A stretch of 64,000 bases of DNA from Talpa occidentalis (GCF_014898055.3 NW_023601322.1:67670740-67734739); one strand, 5' to 3'. Shown: positions 35,424-50,546, counted from the first letter of the stretch. Numbers and translations are program-made. The notes: a model not told the origin generated them from the sequence alone.

Positions 35424-38400
35424 CTAACAAAGAATAAAAGGAAATACAAAATTATGACAAAATATAAAGTTATGCTAATGTATTTCTCTAGTATATCTTT
35501 TTAATCTCCTTACATAAACCACTAGAACCATCATTAAGGGTTTTTTGTTGTTGTCATATTGATTAGAAGCATCATCCTAATTTTCTTGTTAAAGATTTTC
35601 CTAAATTCCAATATAAAAGAATATATACTATAAATGTCCAAATAACATAAATGTCCACAATCTTAAACCTGAAGACACAGATTAATACTGTTTGATACTG
35701 GGGGTGACTGCAAATGGGCACAAGGAATTTTTTTGTTGTGATGGAAATGTTCTAAAATTAGATTGCATTGAAGACTGCTCTACTCCATACATTTCCTAAA
35801 AATCAGGTACACAAAAACTGGTGAATTTTATGGTATGTAAAATATTCTCAATAAAGCTTTGAGGACCTCCCCGGTGGCGCAGTGGTTGAGCGCTGGGTTG
35901 CGAAGCTGCCCAAAGACTCTGCAGCGCCAGTTCGATTCCCGGCTGCTCCCCGGCCCACCGGAGGAGGGTCCCACATGGCGCACAGACCCCCTCCTGCCGC
36001 CCGCTGCTCCCCTCAGCAGTGTACTTCGGTCTTTCTGCCTGTTCTGCTCCCCACTCTGGCTCTGGTGAATTCTCTCACCCTCCCACATCTGACTGTACCC
36101 AGTGCTTGTATAAATAAATAAATAAATCTTTAAAAAAATAATAATAAATAAAGCTTTGAAAAAGAAAAGGAAGTGGCTACATTTAATCTATACATCAAGG
36201 GTAAGTGGGACCCTACATTCTGGGGTCAAAGGGAAAACTTAAGTAAAAGCAGATACCTAGAATAGTCAGCACATTCCACATCCCCTCCATAGAAATGCAT
36301 GTGGAGACATGGTTTTTGGTCTCTCTCTAGACTCACTGCTTTGGACTATGAAAGGACGAATCCTGGGAAAATGTATTTTTAACAAGCTCCCTAAGTGATT
36401 CTAACATGAAAGCAGTAGGCGTAATTTGTTAAGCCAAACAATTAAGTTAATTAAAAATTGAACTTGACCTCAGGCAAGCCCATTCCTCTCTCAAGATGTC
36501 TATCCTACTACCTTTTGAAAAATAAAGGTGTTGGAATAATCTGGTGCTTGCAAACTGAGTTCCAAAGAACTTCAGACTTCCCCCTAGAAGTTCCTCAGAG
36601 ACAACAGAGAGGAGATGGAGAGCACCTCAGGACCTTAAGTCCCCACCTCTACCTGTTATATTTCCCATTTCGTCTGTGTACCATTATTACATCTCTGCTT
36701 CCACGTACTCATGTTAAAGTCTGGATTCTCGGATAAAGCATTCTACTGAACAACAGCAGAATATGCATTCTTTTCAAGTGCTCATAGAACGTTTTCTTTG
36801 CAAATTCAACAAGACTAAAATCATAAGATCTCTTCTTACCACAGTGGTATAAAACTAGAAATCAACTAACAGGAGAAAAACTAGAAAGTTACAAAAAAAC
36901 AAGGAAATTAAAAAAGACTCTCCTGAAAAAAAGCAATGAATCAGAGACGTGAAAGTAAAAAAGCAACTTGATGTAAAATCAAAATTTTTTTTAGCTGAAA
37001 GCAACTTCAAACCCCAAGGAATTGGATGATCTCCAAGAATCCTCAAAGAGAAATTTAAAATATCCTTGATGGCAGCAACTTCTTTGCTAAGTATGAACAA
37101 ACAAGTATGTACACGGCATTAATGTTACTAATCAAAAGCAAGTTATTTAGCACCCTATTTTAAAATCTTTTGCTGTGATTCCACAATGAATCTCACCTCC
37201 ATTAAAAAAAACTGGTATAACAATGCAATAGATTATACAACTCTTTTAAATGTTTGTGAATAGTTAATAAAGTAGAAAATAAGTGGTCAGATACAAAATT
37301 GCATGTAGACTATGGTGAGTTCAAGTATGTAACTATACAAAAATATTGTAAGGCATGAGATTAACATGGTAACAGTGGTGTGAATTTCTGTGCCACAGAG
37401 ATTTTCAGAGAGTAACCCTTTATCCTATCTACTTCTCTTCATTTTTCAAAAGTTTTTATGAGATATACTTTTATAAAGAGACAAATAAATCTGATGGTTC
37501 TAACAAATGCATTGCTTTCTTTTATGTAACTATGAGAGATACATTCTGATGTAATTGATAAAAGGAGTGATTTTCAAAGGTTAAAGGGTGCACACCAAAT
37601 AAATTGCAAATTTATTTAAACTGCGAATTGCAATAAATGATTGGCACAGCCCAGTTTTCACATTCCATACTTGTATTTCATATAAAAACAGAAGAAAAAG
37701 GGAAATATCAAGGTGTTTTCCCTAAGGAAACACCTTAGGGTGATGTAGCAATGGCTCGGTGCCAGTAGTGGCAGGAGCAGTAGCAACAGTAGTAAGGGCT
37801 TCTTAGTCATCTACATTATTGCCATAGCATTTAATTACTTCATATTCTATTGAATTATAGTTTTAATTGTTTTATCTATATTACTTCGTATTGTCTCTTT
37901 GACTCAAAGCTAACCTACTTGAAGACAGAGAGATTTTAGTTATCATGTCTTCCAACTGGCCAAGCACAGAGCTTACAAAAAAACGAATAAACAACAAATA
38001 CATTTTGACCTAAGTAACTCAAATAATTAAACAATATTCAACAAACTTTAAATGAGTCTATATTATTCTTCATTACCACATATATGCCTCTAATAGTATG
38101 ATCTTTTACAATTTTCTTAATATATGAAATATTTGCTAAAAACAAAATGCATTCTTAGGATTTATTATAAATATCAATTTACAACTTTTAATATTTTCTT
38201 AGCTTATTTAATAGCATTCAATGCCATTTTGAAAAATCACATTCAACATTCTAATCACTCAAAATTACCCTAATCATTCAGAATATTCTAATCATTCAAA
38301 GTATTCCTTTTTCTTCTACTACTATACAACTTAGAAACACTTTACATTTTCTGAGTAACATTTTCTAAATTATAACTTGCATTACTACATGTAATTCCTT

Positions 38401-39321
38401 GAACTCCTTCCCTTTTTCTGTAAATGGCAACATTTTATCTCTCCTAATGGCTGAATAATATTTCATTTACCATGTGACTCAGCAAGACAAATACAAATAC
38501 CCCTCAACAAAATTCCTTAAAATTTTTTTCTTTAAAAGTCCTCACCCCTTGGCTTGTCACTTAATTTTTTTTTCATCAAATTTTATTGATTTGCCATTCA
38601 TTTACAAAAATATATGTTTGGGAGTTTTCACATTTCTTCCCTGATCTTTTGAAGATTTCTGTTTATTTAAGGGGGTTTCATCATTCAACAGTATAGGGCT
38701 GAAGATTGTTTTAAAAGCTCAGCAAAATATTATCATATCAGAACTCAAATTGCTCAGAATCTAACTGTTTAACAGTCTCAAGTAATTACGTATATCGATG
38801 TTACAACTAAGACAAAATGGCTGGCAGAAAACCTAAAATCCCTCCTATGGAGTATTGTATATTTTAAAAATAAAATTACTTTTACATTTAATATTTACTT
38901 AATGGTATGGAACACTGATAAGCTTATCTTATTAGTAAATGCATTTATTATACCTGACATGATAAATCTGAAGGTAAGTATTTTCAGGTTAATCTAAAGT
39001 CAAAAGTAGTTGTATCTAAATGAGACAAAGAACTATAAGAAATGTAGTTTTTAATTTTGCCTTTCTATATATTACAAATACTCTAGAAAAAAGGAAATTG
39101 TCAACAATAGGAAAACTGTTACTCTTGATCTACAAGACTCTAAGTGTGTTTTAAAGATTTTTGAAGATATTAATCTATATTTTACTCAGAGATTCTGAAC
39201 AAGGGATAAGAGTTTTCTGTCGGTTTTCAACTAGTTTTCCCTAGGGACCTTTTTCATTGTCACAGGTTATAATTAATTATCAATTGGTTTTCCTCCAACT
39301 AATGTATCATTTTCTACATAC
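35424..39321 (-). other. ANKHD1 intron between exons 5 and 6
   Basis: 3.9 kb with one SINE (35863-36146) and a small double hairpin at 37710-37740. 36180-37700 and 37750-39300 show no clear gene or repeat. A 92-codon open frame at 36458-36736 has no family features. Confidence 0.7.
35863..36146 (+). mobile_element. SINE, younger type
   Basis: GGTGGCGCAGTGGTTGAGCG head, AGTTCGATTCCCGGCTGC B box, AAATAAATAAATAAATCTTT tail. 13-bp perfect duplication AATAAAGCTTTGA at 35850-35862 and 36147-36159. Confidence 0.95.
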
Positions 39322-39469
39322 CTGTTGCAGACTGGGAGTTGACATCTGCATCATGAAGAAGTAATAATTTCACAATATCTAAATAACCTCCACTGGATGC
39401 TGCCATTAAGGGAGTTATGTCTCCCTTATTTCCTCGGTCTTCAACGTTAGCATGCATAGCAAGCAATAC
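39322..39469 (-). CDS. ANKHD1: ANKHD1 exon 5: ankyrin repeats 2 (end) and 3
   Basis: 148-bp exon, residues 154-202 plus the first base of a split Gly. It starts in phase 0 with VLLAMHANVEDRG, finishing repeat 2. Then NKGDITPLMAASSGGYLDI and VKLLLLHDADVNSQSAT form repeat 3. Acceptor TTTTAAAG is at 39470-39472; donor GTATGT starts at 39321. The TPLMAA and GG.L/V..L spacing is the ankyrin consensus. SSGGYLDIVKLLLLHDAD matches my recollection of ANKHD1; ANKRD17 has NGGHVKIVKLLLAHKAD. No frameshift or stop is present. Confidence 0.94.
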
Positions 39470-40462
39470 CTTTAAAACAGACACACAAGAAGGAACTGTT
39501 AATTCTTACTATTAGTACTATTTCTAGAGAATGTACTGAATTTAGAAGATATTCTTTTAGAGGAAAAATGAAAAAGAAACACATTTTGGGAAAACATGCT
39601 AATATTCACTGCTTAAAATACCAGGCTAGATGCTATATTTTATAACACTATTACTTATTAATCTTTAAGTAATCAGATTAGCCATCCTGTTATAAAATGT
39701 ATCTTCTCTTGTCAAATGATTTATATTGTTTGGGTTATATAAAAGAGAACAACAAGGGCCTCCCCGGTGGCGCAGCGGTTGAGCGCTGGGTTGCGAAGCT
39801 GCCCGGTGGCCTCGGAGGCGCCGGTTCGATCCCCAGCTGCTCCCCGGCCACTGGAGGAGGGTCCCACATGGCGCGCAGGCCTCTCCTGCCGCCCACTGCT
39901 CCCCTCAGCAGTGTACTTCGGTCCTTCTGCCTGCTCTGCTCCCCGCTCTGGCTCTGGTGAATTCTCTCACCCTCCCGTGCTTCTGACTGTACCCAGTGCA
40001 TGTATAAACAAAAACAAACAAACAAACAAATAAATAAAACATGCCTCTATTAAAAAAAAAAAAGAACAACAAAACTATACTCACAAGTGAGAAACTAATT
40101 GGTTAAGCACATGTCTCACGTAGAGTGAGAAAAGTAAATGAACTGCGGTAATTTAAATGAATTAAATGAAATGAAAACAAATCACTACTTTGTATTATAG
40201 TTGTGTACTAGTGCTAAAGAGAAGGTTAAAATACCATTTCTATGTATTTCTTATTCATGAGGACTAGTTTTGAGTAAATGGTAGAAAAGTGGACCAATGC
40301 CAGTTGTATGCATAGGCAATAAAATTATCTACAGTTTCAACTTTACCAACTGCCAAAAAGAAAGACCATGGAATCTATCAAGTTTCTCTTATTAGCCATG
40401 AAAACAGATAAATCATCAAAATACTTCCACAATTTTAATCACTAAGGATTACTTCTGCTTAC
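39470..40462 (-). other. ANKHD1 intron between exons 4 and 5
   Basis: 1.0 kb. A younger SINE (39756-40062) sits near its centre, and the rest is unique AT-rich sequence with no other feature. Confidence 0.8.
39756..40062 (+). mobile_element. SINE, younger type, CATGCCTCTA-tailed subfamily
   Basis: Near-intact head and body, GCATGTATAAACAAA, (AAAC)n, AAATAAAACATGCCTCTATT and A tail. Duplication AGAACAACAA at 39746-39755 and 40063-40072. Confidence 0.95.
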
Positions 40463-40610
40463 TTGTGCTAATTCATAATAGCCAGCTGAACAAGCCAAAC
40501 ACAGCAGGCTTTCTCCTTCTTCTGTATGTTCATTTACACTTCTGCCTTCATCTAGCAATTTACGAACAGCATTCACATCCCCATCTGAACAAGCTTCTGC
40601 CAGACTGCGA
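40463..40610 (-). CDS. ANKHD1: ANKHD1 exon 4: ankyrin repeats 1 and start of 2
   Basis: 148-bp exon. Its first base, T, completes the split Thr codon, then RSLAEACSDGDVNAVRKLL opens ankyrin repeat 1. It continues through GRSVNEHTEEGESLLCLA and ends at GYYELAQ in repeat 2, with a phase 0 donor GTAAGC (40462-40461). The acceptor is TTTGCAG at 40611 and beyond. Residues 105-153 of the visible product. The LAEACSDGDVNAVRKLL pattern is a capping-type ankyrin repeat with the usual LxxACxxGxxxxVxxLL helix pair. The HNRNPA1 pseudogene begins only about 90 bp upstream of the acceptor in the transcript direction, so the branch-point region lies in a short stretch between them. Confidence 0.94.
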
Positions 40611-42894
<2,284 letters not shown>

Positions 42895-43051
42895 GTGTCC
42901 ACTTGTCCTGCATTGTGGCTGTTTTCTGCTCTCATTCGTGTCAGTGCGGCAGCAGCTTCATCCAGTGCACAACTTACTGAGGATGTCAATCTCCGGAGTA
43001 CCTCAGGATCTGCAAAAGCTTTACCATCAGCAGTGGACAATTTGCCAATTC
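42895..43051 (-). CDS. ANKHD1: ANKHD1 exon 3: linker into the first ankyrin block
   Basis: 157-bp exon, codons 53-103 plus the split codons at both ends. It begins at 43051 after TTGAAG, completes the split Gly, and reads IGKLSTADGKAFADPEVL, then SSVSCALDEAAAALTRM and NSHNAGQVD. It ends with the first two bases of a Thr codon before donor GTATGT (42894-42893). This is a helical, Ala-rich piece that is strongly conserved in the ANKHD1/ANKRD17 family and leads directly into repeat 1. NSHNAGQVDT fits ANKHD1; I recall STANAGQSDN for ANKRD17. It is separated from exon 2 by a 9.2-kb intron filled by LINE-1, and from exon 4 by the intron that holds the HNRNPA1 pseudogene. The open frame continues across both junctions. 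Confidence 0.93.
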
Positions 43052-43869
43052 CTTCAAGTATGCATCAATCAGGTTGTGCAGAGGAAGAAAAAGTAAAAAA
43101 TGCAAATTATAATTACATTTGTAAGCATTATCATCTAAGGTAAAAATGGCATAGTCTCCATAGATAAGGCTAACAGAAGGTAAGGCTGGTAATTTTCATT
43201 GGGTCACTAACGTCAAAAGGCATATCCACCTGTTTTAGTCTTTCACCTTCACATGGTACATAATATTAATTTGTCCTTTATCTAAATCCAAGTATAACTT
43301 AATATGATGCTTATATCAAATGAATAGTATTTCTTTCAAAATATATAGCTATACTATAAGATATCAAGTACAGGATCCCATTTGTCTATACCTGTTTCAG
43401 TAATAATGAAGAGGATATTCTGTAATATTATAAAATATCCAATTGTTTCTTCCTTTGCTTGAAATCCTAGAACCATGTTCTGGGTCAACACTGTAAATTA
43501 AATTCATTTTAATTTTTTTATATTTATTATGTGCTTATAAGGTGCTTGACACTAAGACAAGAAAAGGTCAATAAGGGAAAATTCCTGTCCATCAGAGTCC
43601 ACATGTCCAGTAGGACTATCAGATATCTAAGTTGTCATAGATCTTTTTCTTTAGATTCAGTGATGAATCAATTACTACCATAAGAGAAAATTTAGCTGAT
43701 AAAATCACCTATTATTGCTGAAAATGAGAATATTCAATAAAATTTTGAAGAACCCAGAAAAAAAAGGGAAAACTTACCCAATAAAATATAGTGTATTATG
43801 ATATTATGCAAATTATAATATGAAACTCACACTGAAAAAGAATAATTATATCAAGAGTATATAACAGAG

Positions 43870-44171
43870 GGGCCTCCCTGGTGGCGCAGGGGTTAAGACG
43901 CAACCTATGAAGCAATCCGCAGCCACTGCAGCACAAGTTCGATTCCCTGCCGGCCAGGGAGAAACCCACATGGTGGGACAGACCTCTCCTGTCTCGCCCG
44001 CTGCTCCCCTCAGCAGTGTACTTTGGTCTGTCTGCCTGTTCTATTCCCCACTCTGTCTCTGGTGAATCCTCTCACCCCCCTGTGCATCTCTGGCCTGTAC
44101 CCCAATTCTTGTATAAAAATAAATAAATCTTAAAAAAAAAAAAAGAAATTTCTTTAAAAAAAAAAAAAAAA
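43870..44171 (+). mobile_element. SINE, older type, with extended A-rich tail
   Basis: GGTGGCGCAGGGGTTAAGAC head, AAGTTCGATTCCCTGCC B box. The tail AAATAAATAAATCTTA(n) is followed by GAAATTTCTTT and a second A run. 16-bp perfect duplication AGAGTATATAACAGAG at 43854-43869 and 44172-44187, so the second A run belongs to the insertion. Confidence 0.95.
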
Positions 44172-44689
44172 AGAGTATATAACAGAGACCCCTCCCTCAA
44201 AAATATCCTAGATCATCTGTAAATTCAATATATGATAAAGATTACATTTCATTATCAGTAGAGACCAGAGGGCTTATTTCATAAGAACTATTCAGAAATT
44301 GGCTACCATGTGAAAACTGAGTAAGAACTCTAATTCACATCATTCACAAAAATAAATACCAGGTAAATTTAAGATCTAAACGTAAAAAATTAAAACTAAA
44401 AAATAACATTAATATTATACTACGTAGAATTTTATCATATAGAATTTATCATGTAGAACTTATCATGTAGAATTTTTACAATGCTGATATAATCCATGAA
44501 AAGATAAGCATATATATAATTTCTAAAATTTCAATAAAAAATTCTACATAAAGCCATAAAGTTAAAAAACTGGAAATAAATCAATAGCCAATGATTTATC
44601 TCATTCACAAAGAGCTACTAGATAATTTATATGGATAATATAAAATTACTATAATCTATGAAATTGACCATAAAAAATTGGTTGGGGTG

Positions 44690-45700
44690 TGAGGTCCTCT
44701 CAAAAACCATTAATAGACCTGTTGGGGTACCAATTCAATAATAGTTATCAAATTTTTTAATGTAAATAAACTCTGATGTAGTGATAACCACATTGTCAGA
44801 ATCTGTCCTCTGAAGATAGCTGTACAAGTAAGAAAAGTTACAAATATTTAGGGATATAAACTGCAGCATTATTTCTGATATGAAAAAATTGAAAATATGG
44901 AGGTTCCTCAAAAAGAAAAATAGAATTACCATATATAATCTAATAAGCCTACTTCTGGGTATTTCCTAAAGAATATGAAAACACTAATTTGAAAAGATGC
45001 AAACACTCTTATTTTCACTGCAGCATTATTCACAATAGCTAAGACAGGGAAACAACCCACGTGTCCAAGACAATGGATGAATAGATAAAAATATATATCT
45101 GTGTATGAATACACAGAGGAATACTACTCAGCCATAAAACAGATTATCTTGCTATTTTCTTTTTTTAAAGATTTAATTATTTATGCACACAAGAGCTGGG
45201 GTGTAGGCCAAAGGTGCAGAGGGTAAGAAGATTCACCAGAGACAGAGTGGGAAGCAGAATAGGCAGATGAATTGAAATACACTGCTGAGGGGAGCAGCAG
45301 GCGAGACAGGAGAGGTCTGCGGTGCCATGTGGGTTAGCCCCCTGGCTGGGGATCAAACTCGTGCTGCAGTAGCTGCAGACTGCTACATAGTGCTGACACT
45401 TAACCCACTGCACCACCAGGAAGGCCCCATATCTTGCTATTTTCAACAACACAGATGGCCCTTGAAGGGATTATGCTAAGTGAAATGAGTAAGGAGAAAG
45501 ACAAATACTGTATGATTTCACCCATTTGGAACATAAAGGGGAAAAAAAGCAAATGAACAAAAAAAAATAAATAAATCCTTAGACTCTGACAACAAAATGG
45601 TGGTTCCCAGAGGTTAACAGAATTGGAAAGGAACAGAGGAGGCCAACTTGTTGGTGACGGATGGTGACTGCACATTTGGTGGTAGATGCAGGATGAAATA
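44690..45700 (+). mobile_element. LINE-1 3-prime region, sense, split by a SINE
   Basis: TATGGAGGTTCCTCAAAAAG, CTGGGTATTTCCTAAAGAAT, GAATACTACTCAGCCATAAA before the SINE; GATGGCCCTTGAAGGGATTA and ACTGTATGATTTCACCCATT after it. Heavily mutated. Confidence 0.8.
45160..45429 (-). mobile_element. SINE, older type
   Basis: Reverse copy ending CACCACCAGGAAGGCCCC. 15-bp perfect duplication TATCTTGCTATTTTC at 45145-45159 and 45430-45444, inside L1. Confidence 0.95.
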
Positions 45701-47756
45701 TATACAGTTGCTTAAGTGAAAATATGTTCTCAGAAAACTTCTATAGCTATTATAAGAGAATGTTACTGCAATTAAAAGATTTTTAAAAACTGAAAATAAT
45801 GTAAGTATTATTAAATAAGGAATTGGTAAAATAAATTACAGGCACCCAAGCAATACAATATTATCTTTTAAAAGGAGAAAGAACAACATGTTATGGAAGT
45901 ATTTCACAATAAGTGGGAAAAAATAGTTACTTTTGCATGATATAAGCCTATTTTATTTTTTTTAAATTATGTATATTCAAACATAGACATGTATTTATAT
46001 AAGCACAAGGGGGAAAGAACAGAAGTATATGTAAACCTTAACAATAAGAAGGTTTCATTATCTACTTAATACATTTCATATTGCTTTAATTATTTTTAAT
46101 TCATTCATTTTTAATTGAGGTAATATCTGGAAATCCCCATTAGGTGTTGCCACTGTAGTGTCCTTACCACCACATGATTCATAGTCCACCACTGCAGTCC
46201 ACTGTACTTCCTTCCCTCTTTGTTCTTATGGCCCCTGACCCCTAAGCCCTTCTGTATGTTTTGGTTTTGTAGTCAACCTTCAAGTGTCAGTTTTTACTTG
46301 TTTTTATCTGATCCTCAGTTATTCTATATTCCATCTATTAGTGACACCATATGGTATTTACCTTTCTCCTGACTTAATTCACTTAGCATTATCACTTCCA
46401 GCTTCATCCATGTTGCTGCAAATGGCATACATTTATCATTTTGATCACTGTGCATATATACCACATCTTCTTGATCCACTCATTTGTTTTTGGGCATTTA
46501 GGCTGTTTCCATAATTTAGCTATAGTAAATAGCGCTGCAATAAACACCAGTCTGCAATTTTCCTTTCAAATTAGTATTTAATTTTTCCTGTTGTATGGCA
46601 AATCCATTTTAAAGTTTTGAGACACCTCCATGCTGCTTTCCATAGGGCTGGATCAGTTTGCGTTCACACTAGCAGTGTAGGAGTGTTCTCTCTCTTCTCC
46701 ATGTCCTCACCAGTACTTCTTTCTGACCTTTTCAATATGGGCCATTCTCACAGGTGTGAGATGGTATCTTACTGTGGTCTTAATTTGCATTTCTATGATG
46801 ATAAGTGATGACGAACACTGAATGTCTCCTTTGGAGAAATGTCTATTTCATTCTTCTGCCCATTTTTTGATAGGGTTATTTGTCTTTTTTTGTTCATTTG
46901 TATCAATTCTTTGTAGATGTTTGCTATCAGTCCCTTGTCAGATATATGGTATGCACACATTTTCTCCCATTCAATAGGGTGTCTTTTTAGTTATGGTTTC
47001 TATTACTGTGCAGAAGCTTTTAAGTTTAATGCAGTCCCAGTTGTTTATGTTCTCTTTTGTTATTCTTGCTGTTGGGGATGAATCCCTAAAGACATCACTG
47101 AAGCTTATATAGTGAAATGTTTTGCCTATGTTTTCTTCTATGTATTTTATGGTTTGATGTCTTACATCTGTCTTTTATCCATTTTTAACTGATTTTTGTG
47201 TGTGGTGTGGAGATAGTGATCGAGTTTCATTCTTTTGCATGCAGCTGTCCAGTTTTCCCAACACCATTTATTGAAGAGGCTATCCTTGTTCCAGTGTATA
47301 TTCTTGGCTCTTTTGCCATAGATTAACTTTCCATATAAGTGTGGGTTTGTTTCTGAACTCTCAATCCTGTTCCATAGGTCTTTGTGTCTGTTTTTGTTTC
47401 AGCACCAGGCTATTTAATTATTATGGCTTTGTAATATAATCTGATGTCTTAGAAATGTGAGGACGCCATTATCTTTTTTGTCAGGATTGTTTTTGCTATT
47501 TGGGGTCTTTTGTGATTCCATATGAATTTACGTACAGTTTGTTTCAGTTCTTTCAAAAATGCCATGGGTATTTTTATTGGGATTGCACTGAATCTGTATA
47601 TTGCTTTGGGCAGGAATGCCATTTTGACAATATTAATTTTTCCAATCTATAAACAGGGAATATTTTTCCATTCCTTTGAGTCTTCTATTTCCTTTAACAA
47701 TGTCTTAGAGTTTCCTTTGCATAGATCTTTTTATCTCCTTTGTTCGGTTCACATCC

Positions 47757-47758
<2 letters not shown>

Positions 47759-47791
<33 letters not shown>
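47759..47791. repeat. (TG)n microsatellite
   Basis: About 16 TG units in an uninterrupted run inside the L1 remnant. Confidence 0.97.
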
Positions 47792-47796
<5 letters not shown>

Positions 47797-47878
47797 TAGT
47801 GAACAGAATCACTTTCTTAATTTCTTCCTCTTTTATGTCATTGTTTGCATATAGGAAGGAAATTTTTTTTCAATGTTT

Positions 47879-48109
47879 TATTTTTAAAGATTTATTTATT
47901 TATGTATATAAGAGCTGGGGTGCAGGGCAGAGGTGTTGTGGTGGGGTGAGAGGATTCACCAGAGGCAGAGTGGGGAGCAGAACAGGTAGATGCACTGAAA
48001 TACACTGCTGAGAGGAACAGTGGGCGAGACAGAAGAGGTCTGCTGCACCATGTGAGTTATCTCCCAGGCTGGGGATCGAACTCATGCCCTACACCACCAG
48101 GGAAGCCCG
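47879..48109 (-). mobile_element. SINE, older type, internal deletion in the tRNA-like head
   Basis: Tail AAATAAATAAATCTTTAAA and body are normal, but on plus the sequence goes from GGGGATCGAACTCATG straight to CCCTACACCACCAGGG. About 40 bases between the B and A boxes are missing. Target duplication unclear. Confidence 0.88.
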
Positions 48110-48866
48110 ACAATTGATTTTTGTGAATTGACTTTATACCCCTGCCTAATTGTTCTAGCTAGAACCTCAAGTACTATGTTGAAAAATAGTGATGAGAGTG
48201 GAAATCCTTGTCTTGTATCAGATCTTAGTGGAAAGGATTTCAAGTTTTCACCATTGAGACTATTAGTTGTGGGTTTGTTGTAAATAGCTTTTATTATGTT
48301 ATATTCCATTTATCCCATTTCTTGAGGGTTTTCATCATAAATGGATGCTGGATCTTATCAAATGCTTGCTTTCTTAGTATCTATTGATATGATCATATGG
48401 TTTTTATCTATCTTTTGTTGATGTGATAAACTACTTTTATGGATTTTTGGATAATGAACCGCCCATGTGTCCCTGGTATGAATGCCACCTGGTCATGGCA
48501 TATGATTCTTTTAATGTATTTTTCGATTCATTTTGTAAGGATTTTATTGAGGATTTTTGCATATGTGCTTTTAAGGGATATTGGTCTGTAATTTCCTTTC
48601 TTTTTCTTTTTTGTTTTGTTTTGGTATTAATGTATTTGGCAGTATTCCTTCATATCAGTTTTCTGGAAGAGTCTGAGCAGGATAGGTATTAGTTAATCTA
48701 ATCTGAAGGTTTGGTAGAATTCACTTGTTATCTAGTCCTGGATTTTTTTTTTTTTTTTTGAGTTTTGATTAGTGTTTCAATTTCTTAGCTTATGATCAGT
48801 TTGCTCAGGATTTCTCTTTCTTCCCTATTTCATCTTGATGGTAATGTAATTCTAAAAATTTGTTCA

Positions 48867-49161
48867 GGGCCTCCTCTGGTGGCGCAGGTGGCTGAGCGCA
48901 GCACTGTGAAGCTGTCTGTAGCCTCTGCAGCACCGGTTCGATGCCGGCCAGAAAGAGTCCCACAAGGCGCGGCAGACCTCTCCTGTCTTACCCACTGCTC
49001 CCCCCTCAGCAGTGTATTTCGTCAGTCTGCCTGTTCTGTTCCCCACTCTGTCTCTGGTGAATCCTCTCACCCTCCTGCACATCTGGGCTGTACCCTGATT
49101 GTTGTATAAATAAATAAATCTTTAAAAAAATCTCTAAAAAAAAAAAAAATTTAAAAAAATT
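48867..49161 (+). mobile_element. SINE, third lineage
   Basis: Head GGTGGCGCAGGTGGCTGAGC, then GCACTGTGAAGCTGTCTG and GGTTCGATGCCGGCCAG. Neither of the two main types matches the middle. 13-bp duplication with one mismatch (AAAAATTTGTTCA at 48854, AAAAATTCGTTCA at 49162). Confidence 0.92.
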
Positions 49162-50497
49162 AAAAATTCGTTCATCTCTTCTAGGTTATTGAATGTTAGT
49201 GTATAGTTGTTCATCATAGTCTCTAATTAGCCTCCAAATTTCTGCAACATGTGTTGTTGCAGAATCGCCTCTTTCATTTCTGATCCTATGTATTTGAGAT
49301 TTCACCCTTATTTTTTTAGAAAGCCTTGCTAGAGGTTTGTCTACTTTTCAAAAAAATCAGCTTTTGGTTCCATTAATCTTTGGGTATCTTTTTAATTTCT
49401 TTACTACCTATATCTGTTTTGATTTTTATTATTTCTCTTCTACTGACCTTTGGATTTGTTTGTTCTTTTTCTAATTCTTTGCGATGACAAAAAAAGGTTA
49501 TTTTATCTGTGTTCTTTCTTGTTTCTTGATGTGGGCCTATATTGCTATACATTTCCCTCAAAGTACTGCTTTGCAACCTCTCATTAAGTTTTTGGAAAGT
49601 TGTCTCCTTGTTATTTGTCTCGAGGTGCTTTTTTATTTCCTCTTTGATTTCTTCATTAACCCAATAGCCTTTCAGTATTGTGTTCAGTCTCCCTGTATTA
49701 ATGGATTTCCCTGCTTTCCTATGACAGCTGATTCTAGTTTGATGCTTCAATGGTTCAAGAAAATGCTAGATATGATTTCAAGCTTTGTAAATTTGTTGAT
49801 ATTTGTTTTGTGTCCCAGAATGTGGTCTCTTCTGGAGAATGTTCCATGCGCACTTCAGAAAAATATGTATTGTTTTTGGGGGTACAGTGCCCTGTAAATG
49901 TCTATTAGATCCATGTAGTCTAATTCTTTGTTTAAGGATATTATATCCCTGTTTATTTTCTGTTCAGTTAATCTATCCATTGGTGAGAGTGGAGTATTAA
50001 AGTCTCTGAACACAAGTGTTTTTGCCCAGTGTTTATGCTTTACTTATTTTATAGTATGTATATTTATACTTTAGAGAAAAGGGCACAAAAGAACAGACCC
50101 CAAGGAAGAATCATGGGGTGCCCAGAAAAACAGAAATGAGTTTAAAATGCTTAATTATGGAATCAGGGTTATAGGACAGTACTCACAAGAGTCTAGTGTC
50201 AACCTAAACCAGAGAGCAAAGATGTACTACCACCTATAATCAGGCCTGGTCTGGGAAAGGAAAGGAAATTAGCATAGAGAAGAACTGCAGAAGAGAAACA
50301 CCTTTAGTTCACATTTCACTCTGCTATAAGCAAAACAAGTAAGTGTAAGGTACTAAAGCACAGACAAAAAAAATTTAGAGCATACCCATGGCACTTGTAT
50401 TTCAGGAGTCTTATACAGCACATATACCTAAATCACAACTAGCAGACTCACAAGAAATCCAGACTAGAGGGAAAGGATGCCAACAAAATTAGCAATA

Positions 50498-50512
50498 TGA
50501 CATTATATATAC

Positions 50513-50546
<34 letters not shown>

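Larger units (their letters stand above)
46090..50060 (-). mobile_element. LINE-1, antisense to the plus strand, ORF2 remnant with two SINEs inside
   Basis: About 4 kb of degraded L1 on the same strand as ANKHD1. The 3-prime end lies near 46100. The reverse-transcriptase part near 48140-48300 reads [19 protein letters not shown] then [12 protein letters not shown], and the region between the endonuclease and RT domains near 49620-49690 reads ILKGYWVNEEIKEEIKKHLE. Several stops and frameshifts. A TG repeat at 47759-47791 and SINEs at 47879 and 48867 interrupt it. The gene is dead; no complete frame remains. Confidence 0.88.

Noticed and set aside
47759..47791. Regularly spaced repeats as a CRISPR-like array
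   Set aside because: A simple TG microsatellite with no spacers, in mammalian DNA.
49373..49750. 125-codon lysine/glutamate-rich open frame on the minus strand
   Set aside because: Remnant of L1 ORF2 (ILKGYWVNEEIKEEIKKHLE), interrupted up- and downstream.
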